Shown here: piece by piece, positions 41,610 to 50,058 of the stretch
Position numbering within the stretch: the first letter of the stretch is position 1
Layout: each line of letters starts with the position of its first letter
Origin: Paraburkholderia sp. BL25I1N1
GTDB lineage: Bacteria; Pseudomonadota; Gammaproteobacteria; Burkholderiales; Burkholderiaceae
Direction of reading: 5' to 3'
NCBI RefSeq assembly: GCF_003002025.1
Contig: NZ_PVZB01000002.1
Coordinates: 124,001 to 188,000, forward strand
Length of the DNA: 64,000 nt
Position numbers and translations under genes: made by a program
Notes under the pieces: model-generated
What the model was told of the DNA's origin: nothing
What the model saw: the letters and a program-made list of their open reading frames with translations, nothing else
Databases searched by the model: none

Positions 41610-44000
41610 TCAATCTCCGTACGGTATCCAGATGTTCTTCACCTGCACCGCCTGGCGCAGGAACGGCCGGCCTTCGCTCGCACGGTCGAACCAGTCGAAC
41701 TGGCGACCGTAATCGACAAACGTTCGCTTCAGGTTGCCGACCGATTCGCGCTCGACCAGCGTCGAATCCGCCGCGCTGCCGAAGCACCAGACCGCGTCGA
41801 CGTCGTCGTGTTTGACGAGCGCGGGCAGCAACGCGCCGCGTTCACCCGTCACGATGTTCAGCACACCGCCGGGCACGTCGGACGTCTCGGCTACCTGATA
41901 GAAGTCGGTGACCGTGAGCGGCGACGCCTCGCTCGGCAGCACCACCACGCGATTGCCCATCGCCAGCGCGGGCGCCGCCAGCGAAACGAAGCCGAGCAAC
42001 GGCGCTTCGTCCGGACAGGCGATGCCGATCACGCCGAGCGGCTCATTCATGGCCAGCGCGACGCCGCGCAACGGCGGCGTATGCACGGCGCCATCGAACT
42101 TGTCGGCCCACGCCGCGTACGTGAAAAGACGCTGCACGGAGGCATCCACTTCGGCACGCGCCGCGGCCTCCGTCACACCGTTTCGCACGACGAGCTGGCG
42201 CACGAATTCGCCAGCGCGCACGGCGAGGTTTTCCGCCAGATAGAACAGCACTTGCGCGCGGTTATGCGTGCTCGCCTGCGACCATTTCTGCGCCGCGCGC
42301 GCGGCTTCCACCGCGTTGCGGATGTCCTTGCGATTGCCCGCGGCCACTTCACCAACGGGCGTGCCGTCCGGCGCATGCACCGGCAGCGAATAGCCGCTGT
42401 CAGGACGCGCCTGCTTGCCGCCGATAAACAGTTTCGCGGTGCGATCGATCGAGGTGACGTTCGACAACGGGTCGAGCGTCTCCGCGTTGCGCGCGGGGGC
42501 CGGCGCCAAACGGCGCTCCGCAAGCTTGAGCCACGCCCGCGGTTTCAGATATTCGTAGATGCCCTCACGCCCGCCTTCGCGGCCATAGCCCGATTCGCGA
42601 TAGCCGCCGAAGCCGACCGCCGCGTCGAACAGATTCGTCGCGTTGATCCAGACGACGCCGCTGGCGAGGCGCGGTGCAACGTCGAGCGCACGGCCGATGG
42701 TTTCGCTCCACACGCTCGCGGCGAGTCCATAACGCGAGTTGTTGGCGAGCGCGATCGCTTCGTCGGGCGTGCGGAAGCTCATCGTCACCAGCACCGGGCC
42801 GAAGATTTCTTCCTGTGCGAGCGTGGAAGCTGGCGCTACACCAGTCACGAGCGTCGGCGGAAAAAAGCAGCCGCCGGAAGGCATGGTCGTATCGGGCGAC
42901 TGCCAGACCGAGCAACCTTCACGCCGGCCGGTTTCCACCAGCGACTGAATACGTTCGAGTTGCACCGGATCGACAATCGCCCCGAGATCGATGCTTTTGT
43001 CGAGCGACGTGCCCACGCGCAGCGTCTCCATGCGCCGTTTCAGTTTGGCGATGAAACGCGCTTCAATGCCTTCCTGCACCAGCAGCCGCGAGCCCGCGCA
43101 GCAGACCTGCCCCTGGTTGAACCAGATTGCGTCGACGACGCCTTCGACTGCGCCGTCCAGATCAGCGTCGTCGAACACGATGAAGGGCGACTTGCCGCCG
43201 AGTTCGAGCGTGAGCGACTTGCCGGAACCCGCCGTGGCCGAACGGATCAGCCGGCCCACTTCCGTCGAGCCGGTAAAGGCGATCTTGTCGACTTGCGGAT
43301 GCTCGACCAATGCCGCGCCAGTGCGTCCGTCGCCCGTGACGACGTTTAGCACGCCGGCCGGCAAGCCTGCGCGATGCGCGAGTTCCGCGAACAGCAACGC
43401 GGTGAGCGGCGTGTACTCAGCCGGCTTCAACACGACGCAGTTGCCCGTGGCAATGGCTGGCGCGATCTTCCACGCGAGCATCAACAGCGGGAAATTCCAC
43501 GGCACGATCTGACCGACCACGCCGAGCGGCGCGTAATCCGCGAACTCGCTCTCCTGCAACTGCGCCCACCCCGCGTGGTGCAGGAAGTGACGCGCGACGA
43601 GCGGCACGTCGATATCGCGCGTTTCGCGGATCGGCTTGCCGTTGTCGAGCGCTTCGAGCACCGCGAACAGCCGGCTATGACGCTGCACCATGCGGGCCAG
43701 CGCGTACAGATGCCGTGCCCGTCCGGCGCCGCCCAACGCGAGCCAGCCCGGCTGCGCGGCGCGCGCGGCGGCTACGGCGGCGTCGATATCGGCCGCGTCG
43801 CCTTGGGCGACCTGGGCGAGTTGCTCGCCGGTCGCGGGCGCGTTCGACGCGAAGCGCTCACCCGCCGCCGGCGCATGCCACGCGCCGCCGATGAAATGCC
43901 CGAAGCCATCCTCATGCTGCGCCAGCCAGGCGCGCGCGGGTTGATCGTCCTCGGGTGCGGGACCGTACTCCATCGATGAAAAATACTCGGCTACGCTCAT
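41610..44000 (-). CDS. Tandem-domain aldehyde dehydrogenase (ALDH16-like)
   Basis: A 796-residue protein with two ALDH modules. The first (about 30-500) is complete: PWNFPLLMLAWK, Glu266 in LELGGKSPF, Cys300 in FNQGQVCCAGSR and FGGYRESGYGREGG. The second (about 510-796) keeps the cofactor-fold features (NEPLGVIGIACPDEAPLLGF, VVVLPSEASPL, GGVLNIVTG) but has no catalytic Cys and ends early. That is the layout of ALDH16, in which the second domain is structural. In this operon it should oxidise the acetaldehyde made by DeoC to acetate. It lies 16 bases after deoC. Confidence 0.9.
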   Translation of the reverse strand: MSVAEYFSSMEYGPAPEDDQPARAWLAQHEDGFGHFIGGAWHAPAAGERFASNAPATGEQLAQVAQGDAADIDAAVAAARAAQPGWLALGGAGRARHLYALARMVQRHSRLFAVLEALDNGKPIRETRDIDVPLVARHFLHHAGWAQLQESEFADYAPLGVVGQIVPWNFPLLMLAWKIAPAIATGNCVVLKPAEYTPLTALLFAELAHRAGLPAGVLNVVTGDGRTGAALVEHPQVDKIAFTGSTEVGRLIRSATAGSGKSLTLELGGKSPFIVFDDADLDGAVEGVVDAIWFNQGQVCCAGSRLLVQEGIEARFIAKLKRRMETLRVGTSLDKSIDLGAIVDPVQLERIQSLVETGRREGCSVWQSPDTTMPSGGCFFPPTLVTGVAPASTLAQEEIFGPVLVTMSFRTPDEAIALANNSRYGLAASVWSETIGRALDVAPRLASGVVWINATNLFDAAVGFGGYRESGYGREGGREGIYEYLKPRAWLKLAERRLAPAPARNAETLDPLSNVTSIDRTAKLFIGGKQARPDSGYSLPVHAPDGTPVGEVAAGNRKDIRNAVEAARAAQKWSQASTHNRAQVLFYLAENLAVRAGEFVRQLVVRNGVTEAAARAEVDASVQRLFTYAAWADKFDGAVHTPPLRGVALAMNEPLGVIGIACPDEAPLLGFVSLAAPALAMGNRVVVLPSEASPLTVTDFYQVAETSDVPGGVLNIVTGERGALLPALVKHDDVDAVWCFGSAADSTLVERESVGNLKRTFVDYGRQFDWFDRASEGRPFLRQAVQVKNIWIPYGD

Positions 44001-44016
44001 GGGATCGGTCTTCTGT

Positions 44017-45027
44017 TCAGGCTACGGGGTGACGGTTGAAAGCGGAGTAACGGCCGCTCACGTAATGTTCGAGCTGGCGTTCGATATCGGCCAGCAGGCT
44101 CGACGCGCCGATCCGGAACAGCTCCGGTTCGAGCCACGCACGGCCGAGTTCTTCTTTCATCAGGATCTGATACGACAGCACCGACTTCGCAGTCGATACG
44201 CCGCCCGCCGGTTTGAAGCCGATCAGCACGCCGGTGCGTTCCTGGTATTCGCGGATCATGCGCACCATCACGAGCGAGACATCGAGCGTCGCGTTGACGC
44301 CTTCCTTGCCCGTGGACGTCTTGATGAAGTCGGCGCCGGCCATCATGCAGACCATCGACGCGCGCGCCACGTTCGAGAGCGTGCGGATATCGCCGGTGGC
44401 GAGAATGGTTTTCAGATGCGCCGGGCCGCAGGCCGCGCGGAAGTCGCGCACTTCGTCGTACAGTGCCTGCCAGTTGCCGGTGAGCACATATTCACGCGTG
44501 ACGACAATGTCGATCTCCTGTGCGCCGTCCGCGACCGACGCCTCGATCTCTTTGAGCTTCAACGGATGCGGAATCAAGCCCGCAGGAAACCCCGTGGAGA
44601 CCGCGGCAACCGGAATGCCGCTGCCGTGCAGCGCATCGACCGCCGCCGCGACGAAGCGGTGATACACGCACACCGCGCCCGTCGTGATGCCTTGCGGCGC
44701 GATGCCGAGCGCTTCGAGCAGATCGGCGCGCACCGGTTGCCGCGCCTTCGCGCAGAGCCGCCGCACGCGGCCTTCGGTGTCGTCGCCGTTGAGCGTGGTG
44801 AGGTCGATGCAGGTGACGGCTTTGAGCAGCCAGGCCGCCTGCGCATCTTTCTTGACGCTGCGGCGCGTGCCGAGTGTGGCGGTGCGCCGTTCAACCGCCG
44901 ACTGATTGACGCGCAAGCCGTCGAGCCAGGAGGCGTCGAACGGCATGCCGGGATTGCGCTCGGGATGAACGATCGGTGTGCCGCGCAGCGCGACGACCGA
45001 TGAAGACTGCAATGGGGCTTCTGGCAT
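44017..45027 (-). CDS. deoC: Deoxyribose-phosphate aldolase
   Basis: A 336-residue class I aldolase cleaving 2-deoxyribose-5-phosphate to acetaldehyde and glyceraldehyde-3-phosphate. The Schiff-base Lys236 is in ADFIKTSTGKEG and the second catalytic Lys272 in GFKPAGGVSTA. The upstream CIDLTTLNGDDTEG and VSTGFPAGLIPHPLKLKEIE (about 144-163) match the barrel. It is longer than the 250-residue E. coli enzyme owing to an N-terminal 70-residue extension, a form seen in other proteobacteria. First gene of the minus-strand operon, with a promoter candidate about 50-90 bases upstream. Confidence 0.95.
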   Translation of the reverse strand: MPEAPLQSSSVVALRGTPIVHPERNPGMPFDASWLDGLRVNQSAVERRTATLGTRRSVKKDAQAAWLLKAVTCIDLTTLNGDDTEGRVRRLCAKARQPVRADLLEALGIAPQGITTGAVCVYHRFVAAAVDALHGSGIPVAAVSTGFPAGLIPHPLKLKEIEASVADGAQEIDIVVTREYVLTGNWQALYDEVRDFRAACGPAHLKTILATGDIRTLSNVARASMVCMMAGADFIKTSTGKEGVNATLDVSLVMVRMIREYQERTGVLIGFKPAGGVSTAKSVLSYQILMKEELGRAWLEPELFRIGASSLLADIERQLEHYVSGRYSAFNRHPVA

Positions 45028-45071
45028 AAGACATCCGAAAATATGATGCGACGCACAACAGCCGCCGACAA

Positions 45072-45114
45072 TTTGTTCGCACTTATGCTACAACGATTGA
45101 TAGAATCATAACAA
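45072..45114 (-). promoter_or_regulatory. Candidate deoC promoter with CGAACAAA site
   Basis: On the minus strand TTGTTA (45114-45109), an 18-base spacer and TAGCAT (45090-45085) form a plausible sigma70 promoter. CGAACAAA (45079-45072) lies at the expected start point. The same octamer lies just after the -10 of the DeoR gene. It is in the divergent region shared with the second ABC transporter. Confidence 0.35.
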
Positions 45115-45278
45115 GCTTTGCGAGCAATCGTTACATCATCAAGCGGATGAGCCCGGCGAACGCCTGTGAATGTTATTGACGCACCATATTCATGATGCGA
45201 AGATCACAACACGGTTCCGGCCGGTAAGCGTTATACAAAGAAAAGAATTTCGTCGCGTGGACGAAGGAGACATGCCAG

Positions 45279-46895
45279 ATGAGTGAGCCGGTTGCGGTCG
45301 CGGCCGCGTCATCGCCTCAGGTTCCATTGATCCGTGTTGCGGGCGTCACCAAGCGATTCGGTGGCGTGCACGCGCTGCGCGGCGTCAACCTCGAAGTGTT
45401 GCCCGGCGAAGTCCACGCGCTGCTCGGCGAAAACGGCGCGGGCAAATCCACGCTGATCAAGATCCTGAGCGGTGTGCATGCGTATGACGAGGGCGTCATC
45501 GAAATCGCCGGCCAGGACGTCGCGTTCGACTCGCCGGCGCAATCGCGCGATGCGGGTGTCGCCGTGGTCTACCAGGATTTGAGTCTCGTCGAATCGCTGT
45601 CGGTCGGCGCCAATCTCATGTTGGGCCGCGAACCGCGCACGCGTCTGGGCTTCGTGAAGAATCGCCAGCTCATGGCCACGGTCGGCGAGTTCCTGCGTTC
45701 GCACGGCATTCCACTCGATCCGAAAGTGCCGGTCGGCTCGCTGCCCTTCGCTTACCGGCAAATGACCGAGATCTGCAAAGCGCTGATGGGCGAAGTGCGC
45801 GTACTGATTCTCGACGAACCCACGTCCGCGTTGACCGGCGGCGAAGAGCAGATTCTGTTCGACGCGATTCGCGCGGTCACGGCTCGCGGCGTCGGCGTGA
45901 TCTATGTGACGCATCGGTTGAACGAGGTGTTCAGGATTTCGCAGCGCGTGACCGTGTTCCGCGATGGCGCGAATGCCGGCACATTCCAGACCGCGCAAAC
46001 GGACATGAAGCAACTGGTGGCGGCGATTGTCGGTCCCGCTCATGCCGCGTTGCAGGCACGGCAGAAAACGGCGGTGGGCGATGGAGCCGTTGCCACAACC
46101 GCAAGCGGTGCGGCGACCTCCGAAGAAGCATCCCATGCCGGCGCCGCGCCCGTGCTCAGGTTATCGAACGTCAGCAACGACCGCTTGCATCACATCGATC
46201 TCGTGGTTCGGCGCGGCGAAGTCCACGGACTCGCGGGATTGATCGGCAGCGGACGCACCGAGATTCTGCAAACCGTCTTTGGCCTGCGATCCGTCGACGC
46301 CGGCAGCATCGAATTCGACGCTCGAACGCGCTCGCGCATCGCACCCGCCGAGGCGATTCAACTTGGCATGGCGCTGGTGCCGGAGGATCGTCACCTTGAA
46401 GGGCTCGTGCTCGATCATTCGATCGAACGCAATCTGACGCTGCCGCGACTGCCGCATTTTTCCCGTTGGGGATGGCTGCGAAGTCAGGCCGCCGTTCAGC
46501 AGGCGAAGCGGTCCATGAAAGAACTGGCCGTCAAGGCACCTAACTCATCGACCGCGGTCAAGTTCTTATCCGGCGGCAACCAGCAGAAAGTGGTCTTCGC
46601 GAAGTGGAATCATCCGCGCCCCAAGTTGCTCATGCTCGACGAACCGACCGTTGGCGTGGATGTCGGCGCGCGCGAGGAAATCTACGGCGTGGTGAACGAC
46701 GCCGCGCAGGCGGGCACCGGCGTGCTCATCGTCTCGTCGGATCTGGATGAACTCTTGCGCCTGTGCGACCGCATTTCGATCGTCGCGGACGGCTGCATCG
46801 TCAATACCGTGGAGCGCGCGGAACTTGCCAATGCTGAAGCGCTGCATCACCTGATCCAACTTTCCCGTTCTTCGCTCGAGGCGCCCGTAACATGA
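45279..46895 (+). CDS. Sugar ABC transporter duplicated ATPase (RbsA/XylG-like), second system
   Basis: A 538-residue tandem ATPase. Domain one has Walker A GENGAGKST, Walker B VLILDEPTSALTGGEE and a degenerate signature (LPFAYRQMTEICKAL). Domain two has a degenerate Walker A (GLIGSGRTEIL), the signature LSGGNQQKVVFAKW and an intact Walker B LLMLDEPTVGVDVG. An Ala/Thr-rich linker of about 30 residues separates the halves. The start at 45279 is nine bases after AAGGAG. It is divergent from deoC and overlaps the permease gene by four bases. Substrate unknown; a pentose or a polyol is usual for this class. Confidence 0.93.
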   Translation: MSEPVAVAAASSPQVPLIRVAGVTKRFGGVHALRGVNLEVLPGEVHALLGENGAGKSTLIKILSGVHAYDEGVIEIAGQDVAFDSPAQSRDAGVAVVYQDLSLVESLSVGANLMLGREPRTRLGFVKNRQLMATVGEFLRSHGIPLDPKVPVGSLPFAYRQMTEICKALMGEVRVLILDEPTSALTGGEEQILFDAIRAVTARGVGVIYVTHRLNEVFRISQRVTVFRDGANAGTFQTAQTDMKQLVAAIVGPAHAALQARQKTAVGDGAVATTASGAATSEEASHAGAAPVLRLSNVSNDRLHHIDLVVRRGEVHGLAGLIGSGRTEILQTVFGLRSVDAGSIEFDARTRSRIAPAEAIQLGMALVPEDRHLEGLVLDHSIERNLTLPRLPHFSRWGWLRSQAAVQQAKRSMKELAVKAPNSSTAVKFLSGGNQQKVVFAKWNHPRPKLLMLDEPTVGVDVGAREEIYGVVNDAAQAGTGVLIVSSDLDELLRLCDRISIVADGCIVNTVERAELANAEALHHLIQLSRSSLEAPVT

Positions 46896-47893
46896 ATGAA
46901 TCTGTCTCGCCGCTGACGGCCGAACGGCAGGCGTCGTCGCCGCAGAAAAGCCGTATGCGGCGCATCGCGCAAGCCCTGCTGCAAGGCGACCGGCCATATG
47001 CGCTGTATGCCGCGTTCGCGATTCTGCTGGTGGTGTTCAGCTTCGCATCACCGTGGTTCCTGTCCATCGATAACTTCCTGAATATCGGCCGGCAAACCGC
47101 GCTCGTTTCGATCATCGCGATCGGCATGACCTTCGTGATCATCTCGCGGCAGATCGATCTTTCCGTGGGCTCGACGCTGGCGCTCTCTGGCATGTCCGCG
47201 GCACTCGCCATGGCGTATGTGGGCAATAACTGGGTGATCGGCGCGATTGCAGGGATCGGCACCGGCGCGATCGTCGGCGCGATCAATGGAATCGTGACCA
47301 CGCGTGTCAATATTCCTTCGTTTCTCGTCACGCTCGGCACACTGAGCGCCGCGCGCGGACTCGCGCTGATGGTGACGACCACCAAGCCCGTGATCATCGA
47401 TAACGACTCGTTCATCTCGATCTTCGGCGAAGGCGATATTTTCGGCGTGCCGGTGCCGATTATCTGGACGCTGCTCGCCGTCATCGCCGGCATTCTGCTG
47501 CTGCACTACAGCGTGTTCGGCCGGCAGATTTATGCGGCCGGCGGCAATCCGACCGCCGCGCTCTATTCGGGCATCAACACGCGGCGCGTGACCACCCTCG
47601 CCTTCATTCTCACCGGCATGCTGGCCGGACTCGCCGCGCTCGTGCTGTCGGCGCGCTCGCATGCGGCGCGGCCCGATGTCGTGCAAGGCATGGAACTGGA
47701 TGTGATCGCCTCGGTGACGCTCGGCGGCTGCAGTCTGTTCGGCGGACGCGGCTTCGTGCTGGGGACGCTGCTCGGCAGTCTGATCATCGGCACGCTCAAT
47801 AACGGGCTGGTGCTGCTCGGCGTGAGTTCATCGCTGCAACTGGTGATTAAAGGCGTGATCATCGTCGCGGCGGTTGCTTTTACGAGGAAGTAG
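46892..47893 (+). CDS. Sugar ABC transporter permease (RbsC-like), second system
   Basis: A 333-residue BPD_transp_2 permease with about nine hydrophobic segments, such as YAAFAILLVVFSFASPWFLS, ALVSIIAIGMTFVIISRQID and VIASVTLGGCSLFGGRGFVL. The family segment ISRQIDLSVGSTLALSGMSA is complete. Overlaps the ATPase stop (ATGA) and is followed after 65 bases by the binding-protein gene. Only one permease gene is present, so the channel is probably a homodimer. Confidence 0.93.
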   Translation: MNESVSPLTAERQASSPQKSRMRRIAQALLQGDRPYALYAAFAILLVVFSFASPWFLSIDNFLNIGRQTALVSIIAIGMTFVIISRQIDLSVGSTLALSGMSAALAMAYVGNNWVIGAIAGIGTGAIVGAINGIVTTRVNIPSFLVTLGTLSAARGLALMVTTTKPVIIDNDSFISIFGEGDIFGVPVPIIWTLLAVIAGILLLHYSVFGRQIYAAGGNPTAALYSGINTRRVTTLAFILTGMLAGLAALVLSARSHAARPDVVQGMELDVIASVTLGGCSLFGGRGFVLGTLLGSLIIGTLNNGLVLLGVSSSLQLVIKGVIIVAAVAFTRK

Positions 47894-47958
47894 GCAAGAA
47901 ACAAGGAAGTTCGGACGAAGACCTGAAGCGCGGACATGAAGACCAACGGAGGAGAAAC

Positions 47959-49104
47959 ATGAAACAACGTCGTGGTTCAAGAATAGCGTTAGCCGGTGTC
48001 GTGGCGGCGGCCGCCGTCGCTTGTCTGGCTTCCCCGGGTGCTTACGCACAGTGCGTGACCGGCATACCGGCGGGCTCAATGGGGCCGAAGGGTATCGTCG
48101 GGCAAGGACCGAACGGCGAAAAAGCCGCGTCGGTGGATGCCGTGAAACTGACCGACGCCGACATCGCCAAAATCAAGGCCGGCAAGTTCAAGGTCGGCAT
48201 TTCGATGCAGACCATGAATCTCGACTGGTCGCAACTTCAGGTGGCGGGCATCACCGATACGCTGAAGAAGTACGGCGTGGAAGTAATCGGCACGGCGTCG
48301 GCGGAATATCAGGTCGACAAGCAGATCGCCGATATCGAGAACACGATCCAGCGCCATCCGAACGGCATCATCTCCATTCCGGTCGATGGCACGGCGACGG
48401 CCGCCACCTACAAAAAAGTGTCCGCGGCCGGCATCAAGCTCGTGTTCATGGACAACGTGCCGACCGGCCTGAAGCATCCGGAAGAATACTCGGCGATGAT
48501 CTCGGCGGATAGCGAAGGCAACGGCCAGATCGCGGCGAAAGTGCTCGCCTCGTGCGTGCCGCAAGGCGCGACAGTCGGGCTCGTGAATTTCGGCGTCGAC
48601 TACTTCAGCACGACGGAGCGCACCAAGGCCGTCAACGACTGGCTGAAGAAAAACCGTCCGGACATCAAGATCAAGCAGGTCGCCTTCACGGACCCGTCTA
48701 AAGTCGGCCAGATTGCGGGCGACTTCCTCACTGGCAATCCTGACGTGAAAGGCCTGTTCGCCGTGTGGGATCAGCCGGCTCTGGACACACTCACGTCGAT
48801 GCGCGCGCAAGGCGTGACGATTCCCATGACGACGGTCGATCTCGGCCTGCAATCCGCGATCGAAATCGCCAAGGGCGGACCGCTGAAGGCGACCGGCTCG
48901 CAGCGTCCGTACGATCAGGGCGTTGCCGAGGCCATGGCGATGATGAAGGCGCTGATCGGCCAGACGCCGCCGGCGTGGATCGGCGTGCAATCGTTGCCGG
49001 TGGTGCAGGCAAACGTGCTCGAGTCTTATAAGACCGTGTTCAAGAAGGACCCGCCGCCGCAACTGGCGGATGCATGCAAGAAGGCTGCGCCGGCTTGCGG
49101 TTGA
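47959..49104 (+). CDS. Sugar ABC transporter periplasmic binding protein, second system
   Basis: A 381-residue type I periplasmic binding protein. The signal peptide includes IALAGVVAAAAVACLASPGA, with likely cleavage after AYA before QC. Core features are FKVGISMQTMNLDWSQLQVA, NGIISIPVDGTATAATYKKV, AGIKLVFMDNVP and LFAVWDQPALDTL. Four cysteines (near both ends and in LASCVPQ) are unusual for the class and may form disulfides. GGAGGAG precedes the ATG. Third gene of the operon; a strong hairpin follows 46 bases after its stop. Confidence 0.92.
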   Translation: MKQRRGSRIALAGVVAAAAVACLASPGAYAQCVTGIPAGSMGPKGIVGQGPNGEKAASVDAVKLTDADIAKIKAGKFKVGISMQTMNLDWSQLQVAGITDTLKKYGVEVIGTASAEYQVDKQIADIENTIQRHPNGIISIPVDGTATAATYKKVSAAGIKLVFMDNVPTGLKHPEEYSAMISADSEGNGQIAAKVLASCVPQGATVGLVNFGVDYFSTTERTKAVNDWLKKNRPDIKIKQVAFTDPSKVGQIAGDFLTGNPDVKGLFAVWDQPALDTLTSMRAQGVTIPMTTVDLGLQSAIEIAKGGPLKATGSQRPYDQGVAEAMAMMKALIGQTPPAWIGVQSLPVVQANVLESYKTVFKKDPPPQLADACKKAAPACG

Positions 49105-49149
49105 GGCAGACGGCCCGCGCTCTGTCATCGCACTTCTCTCCTTCCGCTT

Positions 49150-49180
49150 CCCGACGCCGGCGCGACAGGCCGGCGTCGGG
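49150..49180 (+). terminator. Strong hairpin after the second ABC operon
   Basis: CCCGACGCCGGC, a seven-base loop, GCCGGCGTCGGG: a perfect 12-bp GC stem. No U-tract follows, so it is a Rho-assisted end or an mRNA-stabilising structure rather than a classical terminator. Confidence 0.5.
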
Positions 49181-49234
49181 CGCGAATCCTGCTACTCGAT
49201 AGACCTACTACGTCGATTCGAACGAGGAGAAAAG

Positions 49235-49405
49235 ATGACCCTGCTTATTTACCTGGTCGGCTGGATCATTCTGATCGGCGGCGTGTCATGGGGATTGATG
49301 GCCATGCACGTCGCGCAGCATACGATTGCCATCGTGGCGGTCATTCTGCTCGGCGTTGCTGTGATTACCGGCGCGACGCGGGCACGCAGCCGGGATCGGC
49401 CGTAG
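49235..49405 (+). CDS. Small two-helix membrane protein (56 aa)
   Basis: The ATG at 49235 follows GAGGAGAAAAG at an ideal distance. The protein has two hydrophobic segments, LLIYLVGWIILIGGVSWGLM and TIAIVAVILLGVAVITGA, a short polar turn (HVAQH) and a basic tail RARSRDRP. No known domain; such proteins are common in proteobacterial genomes. It is separated from the ABC operon by the strong hairpin and so is probably transcribed separately. Convergent with the DUF4148 gene. Confidence 0.7.
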   Translation: MTLLIYLVGWIILIGGVSWGLMAMHVAQHTIAIVAVILLGVAVITGATRARSRDRP

Positions 49406-49461
49406 CATCGGCAATCTGCTGCCAGCCGGAAGCAGCCGGTTTGATACGGCGGTGAATTGGC

Positions 49462-49749
49462 TTAGTTCGAAACCGACTCGCCATTCGCCGACGGCATCTG
49501 CGCGGCGCGCACCGTTGCGGTGTTATCCGCGCGGTGCCCGATCGCATAAAGCTCCCGGTTTCGCGCTATTTCGGCATCCGTCGGCGGATAGTCTTCATCA
49601 TGGGACGGCACCAGCCCTTCTGCCTGTGCCTGCTTCAACTGCGCCGTCACATCGGCGCGCGTCAGACCTGACGTGCTGGTTTGCGCAAAGGCATTCGCGC
49701 CGAATGCCAGGCTGAGCGCGGTGACGGCAACAGCGTTAAGCAATTTCAT
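49462..49749 (-). CDS. DUF4148 small secreted protein
   Basis: A 95-residue protein. The signal peptide is KLLNAVAVTALSLAFGANAF with cleavage after AFA before QTS. The mature part has the DUF4148 pattern LTRADVTAQLKQAQAEGLVP followed by DEDYPPTDAEIARNRELYA. The family is restricted largely to Burkholderiales, periplasmic and of unknown function. It is transcribed divergently from the RND efflux operon and shares with it the region carrying the paired NATNAC-N6-GTNATN sites, so it may belong to the same regulon. Confidence 0.88.
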   Translation of the reverse strand: MKLLNAVAVTALSLAFGANAFAQTSTSGLTRADVTAQLKQAQAEGLVPSHDEDYPPTDAEIARNRELYAIGHRADNTATVRAAQMPSANGESVSN

Positions 49750-49836
49750 GATGTCTCTCCGGGTAGGGCAAACAATGACTGGGTAGCAACACGCCTCCCA
49801 TTCTTGTCATTTCCCCTGTCCGGGCACTGACCTCCA

Positions 49837-49938
49837 GATTACCGTTCTGTTATCTACGCACGCCTGGCGATACGCCACGCGAAGCCGCGCCACATCTACG
49901 CGCATTCACTTCAGCGCTCACATAACAGAACGGTAATC
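49837..49938. promoter_or_regulatory. Paired response-regulator-type operators upstream of the efflux operon
   Basis: GATTAC-CGTTCT-GTTATC (49837-49854) and CATAAC-AGAACG-GTAATC (49921-49938) form an 18-bp perfect inverted repeat (49836-49853 against 49922-49939) with 68 bases between. Each arm is itself an imperfect dyad NATNAC-N6-GTNATN. The region 49750-50058 holds no gene and serves the divergent DUF4148 and RND promoters. Confidence 0.65.
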
Positions 49939-50058
49939 TAACCGACGGCAGCCGGTCAGCGCCGCCCCGCCACACTCCTGACTTACGAAGCCCGCGTCAC
50001 GCGCCTCGCAGCACTGCATCGGCGCGTGCCTCCATCGGCCTTTTTTCAGGAACCCGTC

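Noticed and set aside
45176..45237. TTGACG and TATACA as a promoter for the second ABC operon
   Set aside because: Spacing between any suitable pair is wrong (about 50 bases); no acceptable sigma70 match found.
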